From assembly GCF_051020985.1 (NCBI RefSeq), contig NC_135009.1:9618606-9682605 (forward strand): a DNA stretch of 64,000 bases, read 5' to 3'. Position numbers and translations under genes: made by a program. The stretch comes from Nomia melanderi (taxonomy: Eukaryota; Arthropoda; Insecta; Hymenoptera; Halictidae). Of this stretch, positions 43,637 to 56,560 are shown piece by piece. Position 1 is the first letter of the stretch, and the number at the start of each line of letters is the position of its first letter. Under the pieces are notes generated by a model. The model saw nothing but the letters and a program-made list of their open reading frames with translations. It was not told the DNA's origin and did no database searches.

Positions 43637-46600
43637 TACGATTGTCTTCTATTACCAATAAAGTGTTTCCCATGGTAACAGACACGTCAGGCCATTTATT
43701 TTCCGAAACACTGCGGTGTCCCATATTGGGAGCTGCGCTATATTAGGCGTTACCATGTACACCAAAGTGATACACGCGCGAACGGAAATAAGAAAAACAG
43801 AGATCACATGAAATTCCAAGGACCCGTTTGCCCGAGACATTTTCGGCAGCGTCCTTACGTAACGTGGCCCGATTGAAAGATCAAGATCAAGAGAGCCTCC
43901 CGGGCGGCGGGTTCGCTCGCGGAACACGCTCGATCCTTGGTCATGGACTCCGCGAATGTAACGCGGTTCGGAAGGTGAAAGTTTTTCGGTTATCGAACAT
44001 TCGTGGCCTAGACCGTAAAAGAATAACAAGAACCCGTACACAGGCCGACTGGCTAGCCGCTTTATGCCTCGCTGCTTTCTCTTTTGATTCTAAATAGTTC
44101 CCACCGTCGCGAGGACAGCGTTTTCCTGGTCTGCCCGCTTTTCGGACGATTCGCCGCGCCGTTCCTTCGACGCGGAAGCATTTACGGGAACGCTCCGCGC
44201 TGTCGAATGGACTTCTGTGCTTTTTTTCGCGAGTCCTGTCCCACCGAAACTAGGAAGAAAGTTTCGCCTGGGACCGTTGGTTTCGCCGTCGTTAATCGCG
44301 AGCCGAGCGCACGCGCCGTAAATTTGTCCGAGCGCTTTAGATATAGCGGATATTTAAAAAAAGCGATAATTTAGAAAGTTAGTGGTACAGCTCTATCGAC
44401 AGCTGCTGGATTATCGGTGGATTCGTGTTCGACTTCCTTCTCGAGATTATTCGATTATCTGTTGCGAGAAGAAAGGTTATGTCTCTGGGATTATGCAAGC
44501 TATCCTGTAATTAATGGTTTCGGAGGATTATTATTTTACGTGGAAAAGTTCTGATCAATTTGAGATGGAAGTTTCTCGCGGGATTCATGGGTGAATGCTT
44601 GTAAAGCGTGTTTAATTTGCGGGAAGTTGTTTCATATAGAAAAACGTAGGAAGTGTGGGGTAAGACTCTTGTTTGGGTCCTCATTTTCGAAACAAAGTAA
44701 ATTTAAAAGATAGAGGAATATCCAAAGATTTCCGAGGTATCAACGGAGTCACTGCTAAAGAGCTTGATTAGTTTTCTATTTTACATTGTTCAATTTGTAT
44801 GAAAATTTGTACCGAACGTGTTCTCTAGCTTCTCCGAGCTAATCCAAAAAAATCTATATTCACTTTAAACTTCATTGTCCTTTAATGAGTCTGTTGTACT
44901 ACACAAGAGATCCAACGGAATGCGTGAAACAAATAAATTCCATTTCGATCCGGATCCCAGCGAAAATCCGCGATCTACACGCGCGGAATAAGTCGAATGA
45001 GAATCGCGCGCAGAAGATCGCAGCTCATTTTCATATTCATATTTTCGTTGCCATCCGTCGAATCGATCTCGTTTTTCATCAACGCTCGGCCACACCTGAG
45101 CCGCGTGGCGATCGATCGATTAATCTTGTTTCTAAAGATATCTATCTATTACGACGACGGGCTAAAATACATACGTATTTAATGCCGTCTAGACCATCCC
45201 ATAAACGTTTCAGCATTCTGTCCGATATTTTAACAGAGCTGTTCCCCGAAGAGAAAAAAATCTCGTCGGTTTTGATGAAATCATTTATTTACGACAAATC
45301 GCTGTTACGAAGGCAAAAGTGATTACAATCTTATAACTGTGGAACTGGAAAAATGTAGTTACCAGAATTATAAATACGATTCGATGAAGGCAACCAATTT
45401 CTAGGAGTAACAAAATAAAATAAGGTATCGACGGATGATTGCTGAGAATTGTATGTTACTATAAAAATTATTATACAAATGATTTACCATTATTTTAATG
45501 CGTCAAGCCAATTTTTTTCATCTTTCCATCTATGCCAGCAATGTCACTAAAATCAGCGATTCGAGAGAGAATCGGAAGAACACGGTTATTTCGGTTACAA
45601 ATATTGACTCCCTGCTCTCTTACAACGTTATTACTTCAATTTTCAAACGTCACTGTTTTTGCGTTAAAACTTTTAATACCGAAACATTCATTTAGGAATT
45701 TTATATTGCCACTCGCGGATGTCGGAGACTGCACTTAACGTGTTAAGTGACAGATTGCAATTTAACGGTGTATGTTTAAAAATAAATATCTGATTGTCTC
45801 CTGTCGTGCCACGGGCCAATCGTTGCCCGAAGTTCCCGATCGAAATATCATTTGTTAAACGTACGTAATGACAATAATGAATCTGCTCGCGTTTTTCTGT
45901 CCGTGCCGGTGCAATAAGTACTCCATTGTCAATAATGCGACTGTGTTACGTAACCACGTTCTCATTTATAAACAGTATGGGCACATTGATCATATAGTTA
46001 CGAGACTGTTCGAGCGTCTCGACCGCTCCATATCTCGTTGCACAAATTACGACCATTATTCCCTTCGGTAGCGAGCCCGTAAATGCCCAGAATTGGTAAA
46101 AATCGAATGCGATTCGCAGCCCCAAATAGGAATCGATCGAAGAAAAATGCAAGTTTGCCAGACAGGTTGAAAATTTCAATTCGCGGATAATTGACAGAAA
46201 ATTTGCTTCCAACTTCGCGATGTTCGATTTATCAGCAAACGAATAAATCTTTTATCTATGCAGCGTTCCTGCAAACTTCGAGGTATCCTTTGAATAATTT
46301 TCGTGAAGATTTCTAACGATTTACAGTTACTTCATTAGAAACCTGCTAACGAAAGATAACATATTAATCATAGCATCCAATATTCGAATATTCACTTCGT
46401 TCAATTAAGTCATATTTCCTCATAATCAAATGCAACAATAACAAACGAACAAGTACCTACAAAATACCGTTTCACCTTAACCAATACTTCGATCGATATT
46501 TCAGAACTCCTCGACTTGTTTCATACATCCTCGAAAAGACATCCTCAATTACAAAGGAAGGAATACGAAAAGGCTCATTTTGACTCAAGCGTCGATTCTA

Positions 46601-46700
46601 TCATCGAGAACGAACGAGTTTTACTTAATACGTACATCGAAAACTTTACATAATCGTCCGTGCAAAATCCGATCTACCGATTCCGTTCTCCGAAGACCTA
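43637..46700. other. Unique DNA, no gene seen
   Basis: CpG-rich at 43830-44350, followed by a T/G-rich flank to 44700; AT-rich elsewhere, with A/C-rich DNA at 46370-46560. ACTTAACGTGTTAAG at 45734 may be a remnant of an M2-type terminus. The 145-codon frame at 44885-45322 and others are not recognised. Confidence 0.4.
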
Positions 46701-49700
46701 ACCAACCGAATCCCGGGGGAAAAGGGGGATACCACGAAAACAATGTGGCAAAAGCGTTGAAAAAGTTCTCGGGTCAGCGAAGAGCGCAGTTCTCCCGTGT
46801 GTCGCGTCCGCGGTCCGCGTTACGCTAAGCGATCGACTAGGCTTGTTGCAGCGATGTTAGAGGTTCCCCTACTGGAGAACGTAGTACAGCAACGCAGCCG
46901 TTTTACGAGGAGGGTTCTCTCTTCCACTTCCACAGTTCCTCCACCGCACGGCGCACGGGTTCCTCGTCGGTGAGCGCTGGTGCCCGTGGCCGCTGTCCCA
47001 GTCGTCGCCCTACTTTGTCGAAGCAAACTCAGCTCGACACTCGGTTTACACCTCGGTGTACGACGAGAGAGTAACACGTCCACGCACGCACCTACACGCT
47101 CACCATCTCTCTCTCTCTCTCTCTCTCTCTCCCTCCCTCTCTCTCTCTCTTTCTCTCTCTCTCTCTGTTTGTCTGTCTGTCTCTCTCTCTCTCTCTCTGT
47201 CTGTCTGTCTGTCTCTCTCTCTCTCACTCTCTTTCTCTCTCTCTCTCTCTCTCTCCCCCGTCACACACGACTCGCAATCAAACAGACAACGGGTGTATCA
47301 CAAACAAACACAAAGAGCACTCGGACACACGTGCATACATACGTACACAAACACGTATAAGAGAGAGAGAGACACGCACACAAACGCGCGCGCGCGTACA
47401 CGAGCGTGCTCGACGAGCTAACGTGTTAGACGACGACGCGCGAAACGGTGGTGGTGGTCCCGGCGGTGGGTGGTAGTGGTGGCGCGGCTACGTCCAGTGT
47501 GTGATGGTGATGGTGATGGACGCGGTGGTCCCGTCCGAAGCAACCGGAAGTGCACCGCGAGAGGAGCCCGTTCGCAGGAACCGGGTAGAGGAGCCACGTG
47601 CCGCGGCCGCCACCGGAACCGCCGCCGCTGCCGCCGGTCCAGCTGAACCGTCGCCGCCGACCGAACGAAGACAGGACGGGAGGCAGCCGCGACCTACGAC
47701 AACCTGCCACGCGTTCATCGATCCGGCGTAACGCGCTCGTGGCCGACGTCGATGATCGCTGCCCGTGAGGATTTCGGGCCGATACGTTCGAGTGAATCGT
47801 CTTCAGGCTTGAACGGGCAAGAAAACGAGAAGACGAAGAGAGCAACTGGAGGGAACGGAACAGGCACCTGCTAGGGATTCGTGATATCGGGACACTTGCC
47901 GAAGGTTAGCCTGTATCGGGTGGTGTGTTGGATGAGATTGATATCGTCATCGTCGCCGAGTGAACCCGTCCGATCTTGAACGCTAGCGTGCCTCGATCCG
48001 AGCGGAGAAGGTTAGCGGGAAAGGTTACCGCGGGGATGCCGCGAGAAATCGGCTAGACCAGGAAGCAAAGCCAGCAGGGGAACGATCGTTACTCCCGGCG
48101 CGGCTACGGGAGAAAGTGCGCGCGGGCCTCTCGAACCGGAAGTGCCATCGAGCGAGAATATTCAGCATCATCGCGTGTGTCTCTCCCCGTGTCCCTTTCT
48201 CTCTTCCGTTCCGCGCGAAGCGCTACGCGACGCGTGGCAGCGTTCGCCCGCCAGTTTCCGTGTCGTCTGCACGAGGAATCGCCGATAACGATCCCCTAAA
48301 CACGCTGGAGGTGAAGACTCTGTGATCTCCGAACGAACGTCACTGCCAATCGACTGATCGACTTTCGACTGTCTTCTGTGATTCTCTTCTGTCCTGTCCT
48401 CTTCCTCTTCCCGCGGGCCGGAAACCGTCTCGCCCAGGCATGCGCCCGGAAACGATGCTCCAAGGACCGTCAGGAAGATCAGCGACTCGTTAGAGTGATC
48501 CGTCGAACCCGTTTTCGTCCCGAACACTGACAGTCTCCCCGAGACCCCAGAGCTTTAGAATTAGCCCCGGCCTCTGTCGGGCCAGCAGCACTGCCACTGT
48601 CACACGAGGGGATCCAGAGAGCCGGACCGGGTCAGCCAAAATTGGTACACAGTTCGCTCTACGGTTCCCTCCGCTTCATCCATTATTCGAGCGATCCTGG
48701 AATCGCAACCCGTGCACACTGCCGATCGATAGCTGCCGCGTGGACCGAGGACGCGGGAAACTCGACTATATACTGCCACTTTTCCCCAGCCGAATCGGTT
48801 TTCTTCGATAGACGACACCCTCTTGAACGATTCACCGGTCCACGTCGAACGACTGATGTTTCTTTTCATGCCGAAGTTAGGGTATCGAGCTCCGGATCAG
48901 TTTCACCGCTTTTCATCGAAATCTCGCCGCAACCCGACGGACGTTCGGGTGAATCAAGAGGCGAACACGCTTCCTGGCTAAACACGCCAGTCGGAGAGGG
49001 TGGGGACAGAAAAGAAAAACGTTAGCGCGGTTACGTAATCAGTGCGTGGCCGCCATTTTGGTCCACGCACACGAGTGCGTGCGTGTCGACACGGCTCACC
49101 ACGCGTCGCGTTTCCGTGCGAAACCGACGACGCATGAATGGTAGAGCGCGAGCGGCGTGTCCGCGATAAGAACAGCTCTCCGGTTTGATAGCGCTGCAAC
49201 GGGAGAGAGACGCGGCACACCACCGGCTACATGCTAGGAACAAACCCGAAGTGGTAACGCGCGCGAACGGCCGAAGGTGTAACGAACTCCGCGGCGATTT
49301 TTGTGGCACGGATCGAACGATCGATCGATGTGTATTTTTGATGAAATGTGTATGTAGATACTGTTCGGTGATGGATTTGATTTTGCGTCGGTGAAGCCTG
49401 GTGAAGGAGGAACATATTTTTTCGTTGATCTTCCATTGGGACTATTCGACGGAGTGAACGGCGCGAATACAAATGAGTGAGCATACAGACGACAGCGTTG
49501 AACTCTCCGAATTAACGAAACTGTGATGCGTGAACGATCGACGAACCCTCGATCGGTGTGTTCAGTGATGCTAGCTGGTAATATTCGAGCTTTATTTTCT
49601 AATAAGAGATGCTAGTGTGTTCTTAAATGATAAGTGGATTACGTTAAGTGGAAGCGGGACACTGATGAAGTATAACAGAGGGGATAAGAAGCTGCGGGAT

Positions 49701-50606
49701 TTAGAGGATAGTAGAGGATTTTAGCCACGGAGAGATCGTTATTGGCGGCGAGGAGGAACCGGAAAGACGGAGACGCACGACGCGGTTTTCTATTTGGACA
49801 AAGGATAATCCAGTTCCGAGGAAGCTTACACATGCAACTGGGTCGTGCTCGGGCTACCGTCGTTTCGGCCACGCTGATACTTAAAGCCGATCGATATTTA
49901 AACGATTCCTATGAAATCGACCCTGAAACCCTCCGAGACAGTGGACGCCGCTGATATATTTTCTTAATCGATCGGATCAATCGGCACGACTGATTTCATT
50001 GAGCCCGTTCTTTCATCGCATCCCCTAAATTGCTAGCTGTGATACTCGTCCGTTTCGGATGCAGCGTCGCCTGGAGCAGACTGATCGTTAGACGATCGTC
50101 GGTCTTCCGGTCCGTGGATCCAGACGGGGGAACTGAACATTCTCGGGAGCGTCGAACAAATGAGGAACAAGTGCACGTGCAAGTGCTTAAGAAAACGGAC
50201 GAGACGTCGGAGGCATCGGGCACCACGAGTTTTCGATTAGAGCTGCCTAGAGCCCACCACGGTGACGTTCGACGATCCGTCCCCTTGTCGCGCTTATACG
50301 TGTGCTTTACGTGTGTGCCTCTGTGTGTTATTCGAATGTAGCCCGGGGTGAGAGAGAGAGAGGAAGAGCGAGAACGGACGAGCAAGCGAGCACGCGCGCG
50401 CGCGCGCGCCCGCGTACACCGCCAGTGTATAAACGCTGACGTAATACGACGAACCTCCCCTTGACACCTGATCGACAATCCAACGTCGTCGGAACGTCTG
50501 TGACCTTGTTAATACTGCACCGGCTGCTTGTCGGCGGGATTTTCGGGAAGACCTCGCATCGGCCCATAACGTTTTCGTATTTTGGATGTCATAAACGGAA
50601 AAAGAT
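46701..50606 (+). promoter_or_regulatory. Largest CpG-rich block; candidate promoter / 5' non-coding exon
   Basis: About 3.9 kb, the largest GC- and CpG-rich domain in the window, flanked by A/C-rich DNA on the left and T/G-rich DNA from 50580 on the right. It holds a long CT microsatellite, trinucleotide runs (GGTGGTGGTGG at 47447), GGCCGCCATTTTGG (YY1-like) at 49048, and a (CG)n run at 50393. GAT|GTAAGTTGAG at 50604 would be a good 5' splice site. No long conserved frame is seen, so if it is transcribed the exon is likely untranslated. Strand is a guess. Confidence 0.35.
47106..47259 (+). repeat. (CT)n/(CTGT)n microsatellite
   Basis: About 150 bases of almost only C and T with CTGT interruptions, followed by CA/GA-rich sequence with GAGAGAGAGAG at 47360 and CGCGCGCGCG at 47387. 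Frames through it (S/L-rich on +, R/E/T-rich on -) are artefacts. GAGA-type repeats can be bound by GAGA-factor-like proteins; that role here is only a possibility. Confidence 0.95.
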
Positions 50607-51524
50607 GTAAGTTGAGCTTCTCTATCGCGATGAACACCTCGCCACCCTCTTATGTTTTCTTCAGGATGGTTATGTGGGATTTAAGGAGACACTGGGCTGT
50701 TTCTTCCCTCTTTCAAATTTATTTCATGTTGGTTGGTTTTTTGGAGAAATGTTTTCAGGGATCTACGAAGAAATGATGGTTTTTGTTTATACTCGCTTGA
50801 GTTTGCAAATGAATTATATTAGGTTATTTAGCAGAGGCGAGAGGAGGTCCTACATCAGGAAGGTTTTAGTAAGGAACTTATGGACAAGGTACTTTCTTCT
50901 CGAGTGGGAGAATTAGTAATTGAAAGTGAATGTTTTATTATTCATGCAGAATGTTAACAGAAAATAATTGATAATACTATAATTGGTTTTGTAAATTTAT
51001 AATTTATAATTCATGACTTCTGGGAAAATATTTTCTTCTGCTTATTGCAGTGATTAGTTTGTAATGTTTATGTCGAAGAGGATTGTAATAGTTGAACTAT
51101 TTAATCAGAAAGGTAATCGATATTCAATCAGTCAATATTTAACTCATAAATGTCGTGTAGCGAAGCTACAATGTTGTAATAAAAACGTAACGTTGAACAG
51201 TTGTAATGTTTCTGTTGCTAGAATTAATAATTATTACCGATCGCAAAAACTAGCCGGGAATTACATACTGCGAATAGCTTGGCCAATTAGCAACACGGCA
51301 GTCATTCTCAAATGCGAAACCGGAGAGGAGAGAAGAGAATCGGAAAGAAAGGGATAATAATCGATAATTGATGCAAATCCAATGTACAGGTTTCGTACAA
51401 GTCGAAAGGTCTAGGTCGTTCGGCGAGTAACAGCTTGTCTTCCTGCTCGCCGAAATTCGTGAGAATTTGTTGTATAAACCTCGGCGAAGGACTGGGTCTT
51501 CCTCTTTGGAAATACAAGGTGTCC
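50607..51524. other. T/G-rich then mixed DNA, no gene seen
   Basis: TGTTTTCTTCAG|GATGG at 50651 is a good acceptor motif, followed by an open frame to 50918 (FKETLGCFF onwards) that I do not recognise. The rest is ordinary. Confidence 0.35.
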
Positions 51525-52027
51525 CGAAATTAGCAGTACAGTCGAAAAGGAGATGATTCTACATATACGTTAGTGAAATGATTTTTTCAATAAACTATAT
51601 TTTATTTCGAATTTATTTTAATAGAACATTTAGTAGACCAAAAAATATTAACAAAATATTTTTCAATATTATCATTCATGAGATTTTCAATTATTTTAAA
51701 TCACTTTTTTTTAATCGCGTTCCAGTGCTGATAATTTATATTTGTGAACATTAGGTATACAAAATTATTGTTACAAATAAATGACACTACATCATGGTAT
51801 ATAAATAGGAAAATATCAAATCAACGCAAAAGATATTTTTGTATCATCGATTTTTATTGCAAGAAGTGCAGTGTGTGGTAAGCAACTATACTTAAATTTT
51901 CAAATATTTGTTTTTTGATGAATAAACAATGGGAATATATAATTTATTTTTGATACGCAAATTTTTCTTTTATTCATAATTACAATATTTCTATGATTAC
52001 TCGCATAGTTAATTACTAGACACACTG
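51525..52027. mobile_element. TA-flanked MITE with GGTGTCCCG terminus
   Basis: The ends read TACAAGGTGTCCCGAAATTA and, reverse-complemented, TACAGTGTGTCTAGTAATTA: 15 of 20 positions agree. TA lies at both outer edges, as expected of Tc1/mariner-type insertion. GGTGTCCCG-type termini are familiar from insect genomes. It is 503 bp, very AT-rich inside and non-coding. Confidence 0.6.
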
Positions 52028-53281
52028 TATACATCGAATCCGGAAGAAACTCTTCGAAGGCGAAACGATACGCCTGTCACAGAATGATGAACGCTGATGC
52101 AAGCGTCAAAGATACAAAAATAAATTTTTGTAACGTATTCCAGCAACCTTGAAGATTATTGGAAATGAGAGAAAGGATACGTTTACTGAGAATAATCGGT
52201 ACACTTGTTGCACGAGTAAGCGTTCGAAAACTAATGAAAAAATGTATAATTTAAATTCTAGTTTTATACTGTTCCATGTTGAATTCAAAATTAAGAAAAC
52301 TAAGGAAATTATAAAACCTAGAAGCTTAAGAAAATCTAGAAAATTATAAAAAATAAGGCAAAAATTTTAAAAAGTCTTTCCAACTCTTTTCTCAAGCCTA
52401 TTATTAATTAATTCCGTCTCTCATCGATGAAAGGAACTTCTACTCACGATCCCATAGAAATTACAATCTTATCACATGATTAACGCTACTGGTCCACATA
52501 GTCCGTCAGATCTCCGAACACCAATATCACTGATACAAATCTCAGATGCTGAATATCGGTTGATATTGCCAAGCAAATATTAAACTTGATTCGATGAACA
52601 ATCGAAACGAAAATCGACAGATTATATATGGAACAGTCTTCCACTTTGAACCGAGACGATTTCATTGGTCGTTCAACGATTTCCTTTACGAGCAAGGGAA
52701 AAGCTGAGCATACACGATCTTTCCCGTCCGATCCGCCAACGTTGGCGTTCACGTTCCGCGTGTCCATTGTTTCCATTTAATTGGCTCCTATCTATTCTCA
52801 GGATCATCATAGATCAATTTGCACGATCGGCTGTTCGCGATAGGGCCGAACGGTTTCTCTGCAATCTATAAATACGCGAGACGAGCCGATACTTCGACCA
52901 GGTTTGCTCGAGCGTTCGGCGCTACCGCTGGCAAGACAACGATACGCGCGTACGATTGCGCAGGGCGCGGCCGTAACAATGGTACCAACACGCGCGAGTT
53001 AATTGTTCGAGCGGGAATGAAGCGAAAATGCGAAATAACATTTCCTCGCGCGGACCTTCGGGAAAATCGTCGTTGAAGGTTAACGATAAGTGGAAGTAGC
53101 AAGCAATGAACGGGCACTGAGTTGTAACGACTATAATTGAATGGTCCTGCGCAGGAAGGAGCTGAGACGCGAAATAGTAAAAAATTAGATATTTATTTAT
53201 TCTGATACCTCCTGGTGTCCATTAATGAAATATAGAAACGAAAGTTTTAATGGTATATTGAAAGAAAAATCTGTGAAATTC
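52028..53281. other. AT-rich then CpG-rich DNA, no gene seen
   Basis: A CpG-rich patch at 52680-53060 contains CTATAAATACGCG at about 52866, TATA-like but without a convincing initiator. Overlapping 83-85 codon frames are not recognised. Confidence 0.4.
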
Positions 53282-53326
53282 TACAAATTTCTATAGAATT
53301 CTATAAAATTCTATAAAATTCTATAT
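53282..53326 (+). repeat. Short 10-bp tandem repeat
   Basis: About four imperfect units of AATTCTATAA. Confidence 0.8.
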
Positions 53327-55193
53327 AGAACAATACGTTGTTTTATTTCCATGAGGTGCACAGTAAAAAACTTGAACAGTGATTTGAGGAAGTAATAAAT
53401 CATCGGCATTAAAAAAGATCCGAAGGATTTTTTTGTTAATTCATTGCTGTGTTGTTCGTGAAGTGTACAGCTAAAAGTGCGTGAATTATTGAACTTTTAT
53501 TAGATTGCCTTGGTGCATCGCAAGCTTCCTGATAAAACGTCAAGAAACCTTGGAAAAGATATACACCAATTTCATATTCCGGGCGTACCTTCGAGGATCA
53601 GATTGAAAATACACGCAACAAAATGAAAGAGAAATCCTTATCCCTTTGTATCTTTTCGCATCGAGCAGTCAACATATTCATTCTTTCGTCCCTTGTTCGC
53701 GTTTCTCGTTCCGTTGAGTTTATTTAAAGCTCTGTTGCGGTTTCGCAGTATTTAAACATACTGAAAGGTTAATTCGCGTATGACAAAACGCGAAACGTCC
53801 TTTTTACGATGAAAAAAAAAAACACGTTGCTTTGCAAAAATGCGCGTTGCATGTGACATGTGGAACTGCGTTTCATAGAACGGAAATAGAGATATACTTT
53901 CGGGGCTTGAAAATATTACGTGCAACGCGTGAATGAAATGTCGTTCGGAGAAAATTATTTTTGTACTCCCCCGTTTCACGGATTCGCACGGCGGCAAACG
54001 AGTAAGGCACGATTCGCCCGTACAAATTAGTTTCCCAAGTGATAGTGGCATTAATGAAGCGAGATCTCGTAGCATTACTAACTTTAACCCATCTTAAGAA
54101 GACTAACATTATTAAAGCGTAGTCGCTGGAAATCGAATTCGAGTCCGACCACATTTCTCACTGCCTTGGACCACTTACAAAACTTTCCCAATTCAAATTT
54201 CCCTGAGAAGATCCGATGTTGAATTAAATTAGAAAGAACGTAATAAATACAAGTTAGTTCCTTGTGGAAAAACTTACACGATAACTGAACACAGACACAT
54301 CCGTACATGTCACTCAAACATAAAAATACAATGAAACTGTTAAATGCAATATACATACGAACAGCTTCCGACGTGTATCGTCAAACGTACAAACGGTCTC
54401 AGACTCTGAACGAGCACCGCGGACTGAAATCTCGCTCCAAGATTCCCCTGCAACTATGCCACCGACGAAGACAGAAGATTGAAACTCGACAATGCGTTTC
54501 CTCGCGAAGTTATCGAACCTGTTTATCAATCGTACGCGCGTACGAGTAAGAACGGACGTCGAGCAGACCGGAGATGTCGCGGCCAGACGTTTCCCGATAA
54601 TTACGTAAAGACGGAACGGTGTCAACTGCGTGACGAAAACAAGCGCGAAACGCTCTGCCCTTCAATAAATTACTTTTCAAACAACGCCGTTGCGTAAACG
54701 GCGGCGTTCATGACGTTCGCGGTGGAATTAGCGGCGTTACCGAACGGTGCGCTCTCGTCGTTCGTCGTTCGAAGAAAAGTTCTCTCCCTTCTTTCGGTCG
54801 GCAATTAGCCCGCGCCGGAAGGAATTGCAGCGCGAAAAAAAGGAATCGAACGGGACCTTCTCGTGTGAAGCTTCGTTATCGTGGAAATCGAATTTCCCCG
54901 ATCCATTCACCGCGCGTGCTTTCGACCATCGAACGTGTTTGCGTATCGGCCGCCGCTTTTTGCTCCGGACAAACACTCATAATGGCACGGCGTTGTCCGA
55001 GTTCCATTGATCAAAACACTTCCCGGCGATGAATATTTATGAAATTGTTGTGAAACGCCGCCGTTGCGAACGTTGATTAACATTGACAGAAGTAGAAGCG
55101 GCCTGTAATGGACGGTCGCGCGAGCTGGGCGGCAGCTTAAGTGCGCACGTGCTACTGTATTATCGAATTCAGTTTTCGATATCATATAAAGTA
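53327..55193. other. Mixed unique DNA, no gene seen
   Basis: CpG-richer at 54540-55140. Opposing frames of 80-107 codons have no recognisable domain. Confidence 0.4.
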
Positions 55194-55330
55194 TTAACCC
55201 CTTGCACTCGGGAGGCGACTTTCTGTCACCGTTTCATTCGACGCGACAGAATTATAGAATTTCGGATTCAACGGATGAATGTGATATCAACGCACGAAAC
55301 ATTGGGACGAAATAGTTGTTTAATTCACGC
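55194..55330 (+). mobile_element. M4-type end, partial
   Basis: TTAACCCCTTGCACTCGGGA resembles the start of the insertion at 16346 (CCCTTTGCACTCG). The interior shows only weak similarity and no right terminus is found. Confidence 0.4.
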
Positions 55331-56139
55331 AAACTGTTGCTCTTTATGCTGATTGTAACAAATATCATCGGTACCGATATAAAAATAAACATTACTTTAG
55401 AGAGACCGTGATTAATATAATTTATTCTTCCTCCTTTTGTTGGATATCTTCGGTTTTACAATGTTTCTGTTGGATTTGTATATTTAGATTAATTTGTGAA
55501 CTTTCAGAGTGATAAATGTTTCGGATGTTGCTTGGACGTAGAAAAGACAATTGTTACGATACGAATGGTATGATTCGCAGAAAACTAGAATTGTGTCGTC
55601 TCCGATCTCTCGAATTCGATTACTTCTATTTGAATAAATGTTCGAGTAAGTAATTCAGAACATGAAAATTGTGCAGTGGGTAAGAAAACAGTTTGTCAGG
55701 TAGGGAATGAAGATATATCGACATTCGTGTCTTCAACAGTTCGCGTGAAATCCAATTGCCCCACTTCTGAGCCCGGTTGTCTTGATAATCTACGCGATAG
55801 TATCCTGAAGTTAACAAAGCCTGGCACCTGTAAATGTACTAGAAGCTAGCTCGTCGGTCGAAGACGTTTCCATCGTGAGTTACACATTCACCCGATTACG
55901 ACGTTTCGTGATTTTTATCATTTTTCTTGAATTCTTTTGCAGGAATTTTAACTGTTCGTGCTTACAATAGATATACATAGGAAATTCATAAATAGATACT
56001 AAACTTTATTTCATATATTTATTTAAAAGTGAAGTTTTGTACAAAACATGTCACACTTCTTCATTTTAAATCAAACTTTGTCAAGAATTTCAATAAAAAC
56101 GTATACAAAAACCAAACATCATTGTATCAAAAAGTAAAC
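55331..56139. other. AT-rich DNA, no gene seen
   Basis: TTCTTGAATTCTTTTGCAG|GAAT at 55925 is a good 3' splice-site motif on the + strand, with no recognised exon after it. Confidence 0.4.
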
Positions 56140-56560
56140 GAAAGGATTCGAACGCGATTATTACAAACAACCAGGTACATTTCACCAAAAATCAAAGGCA
56201 CAAAGCAGAAAAGGTAAACCCGAGAACAGCGTCAGACATGTTTCCACCCCGAAACTACAAAGCAACTTCCCAAAAACTGAAACCACAACGTTCTATACAA
56301 TTCGAATCCGCATAAAGATTTAATCTCGTTACTACAAATGCACCGAGAATTTTACCAAAAATCGGTACGAAGCAGAAAAGGTAAACCCAACAACAGCGTC
56401 AAACATGTTTCCTCCCCGAAACTCCGAAGCAACTTCCCCAAAAACTGAAACCGCAACTTTCCATGCAATTCCGATCCACCCGTAAAGGGTGAGAGACCCG
56501 TTTACCCGAAATGCCTGGAATTTCAGCAGAAGTCAAAAGTGCGAGGCAGAAGCGTCGACA
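56140..56560 (+). repeat. Tandem array, about 2.5 units of 167-174 bp
   Basis: The phrase GCAGAAAAGGTAAACCC recurs at 56205 and 56372, and GCAGAAGCGTCGACAGG at 56546. Between the first two units ACAGCGTCARACATGTTTCC, CCCCGAAACT, AGCAACTTCCC and AAAAACTGAAACC are shared in order. The array is A/C-rich and lies at the left edge of a GC block. Confidence 0.85.

Noticed and set aside
43660..43720. hAT-like AGTGTTTCCC and GAAACACTG motifs
   Set aside because: They are only about 50 bp apart with no target duplication.
46820..47421. Frames rich in S/L (+) and R/E/T (-)
   Set aside because: They are translations of the CT microsatellite.
50664..50918. Possible coding exon after a good acceptor motif
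   Set aside because: The translation is not recognised, and the T/G-rich composition of the region explains an open frame.
52861..52880. CTATAAATACGCG as a TATA box
   Set aside because: No initiator motif at the right distance and no supporting skew flip.
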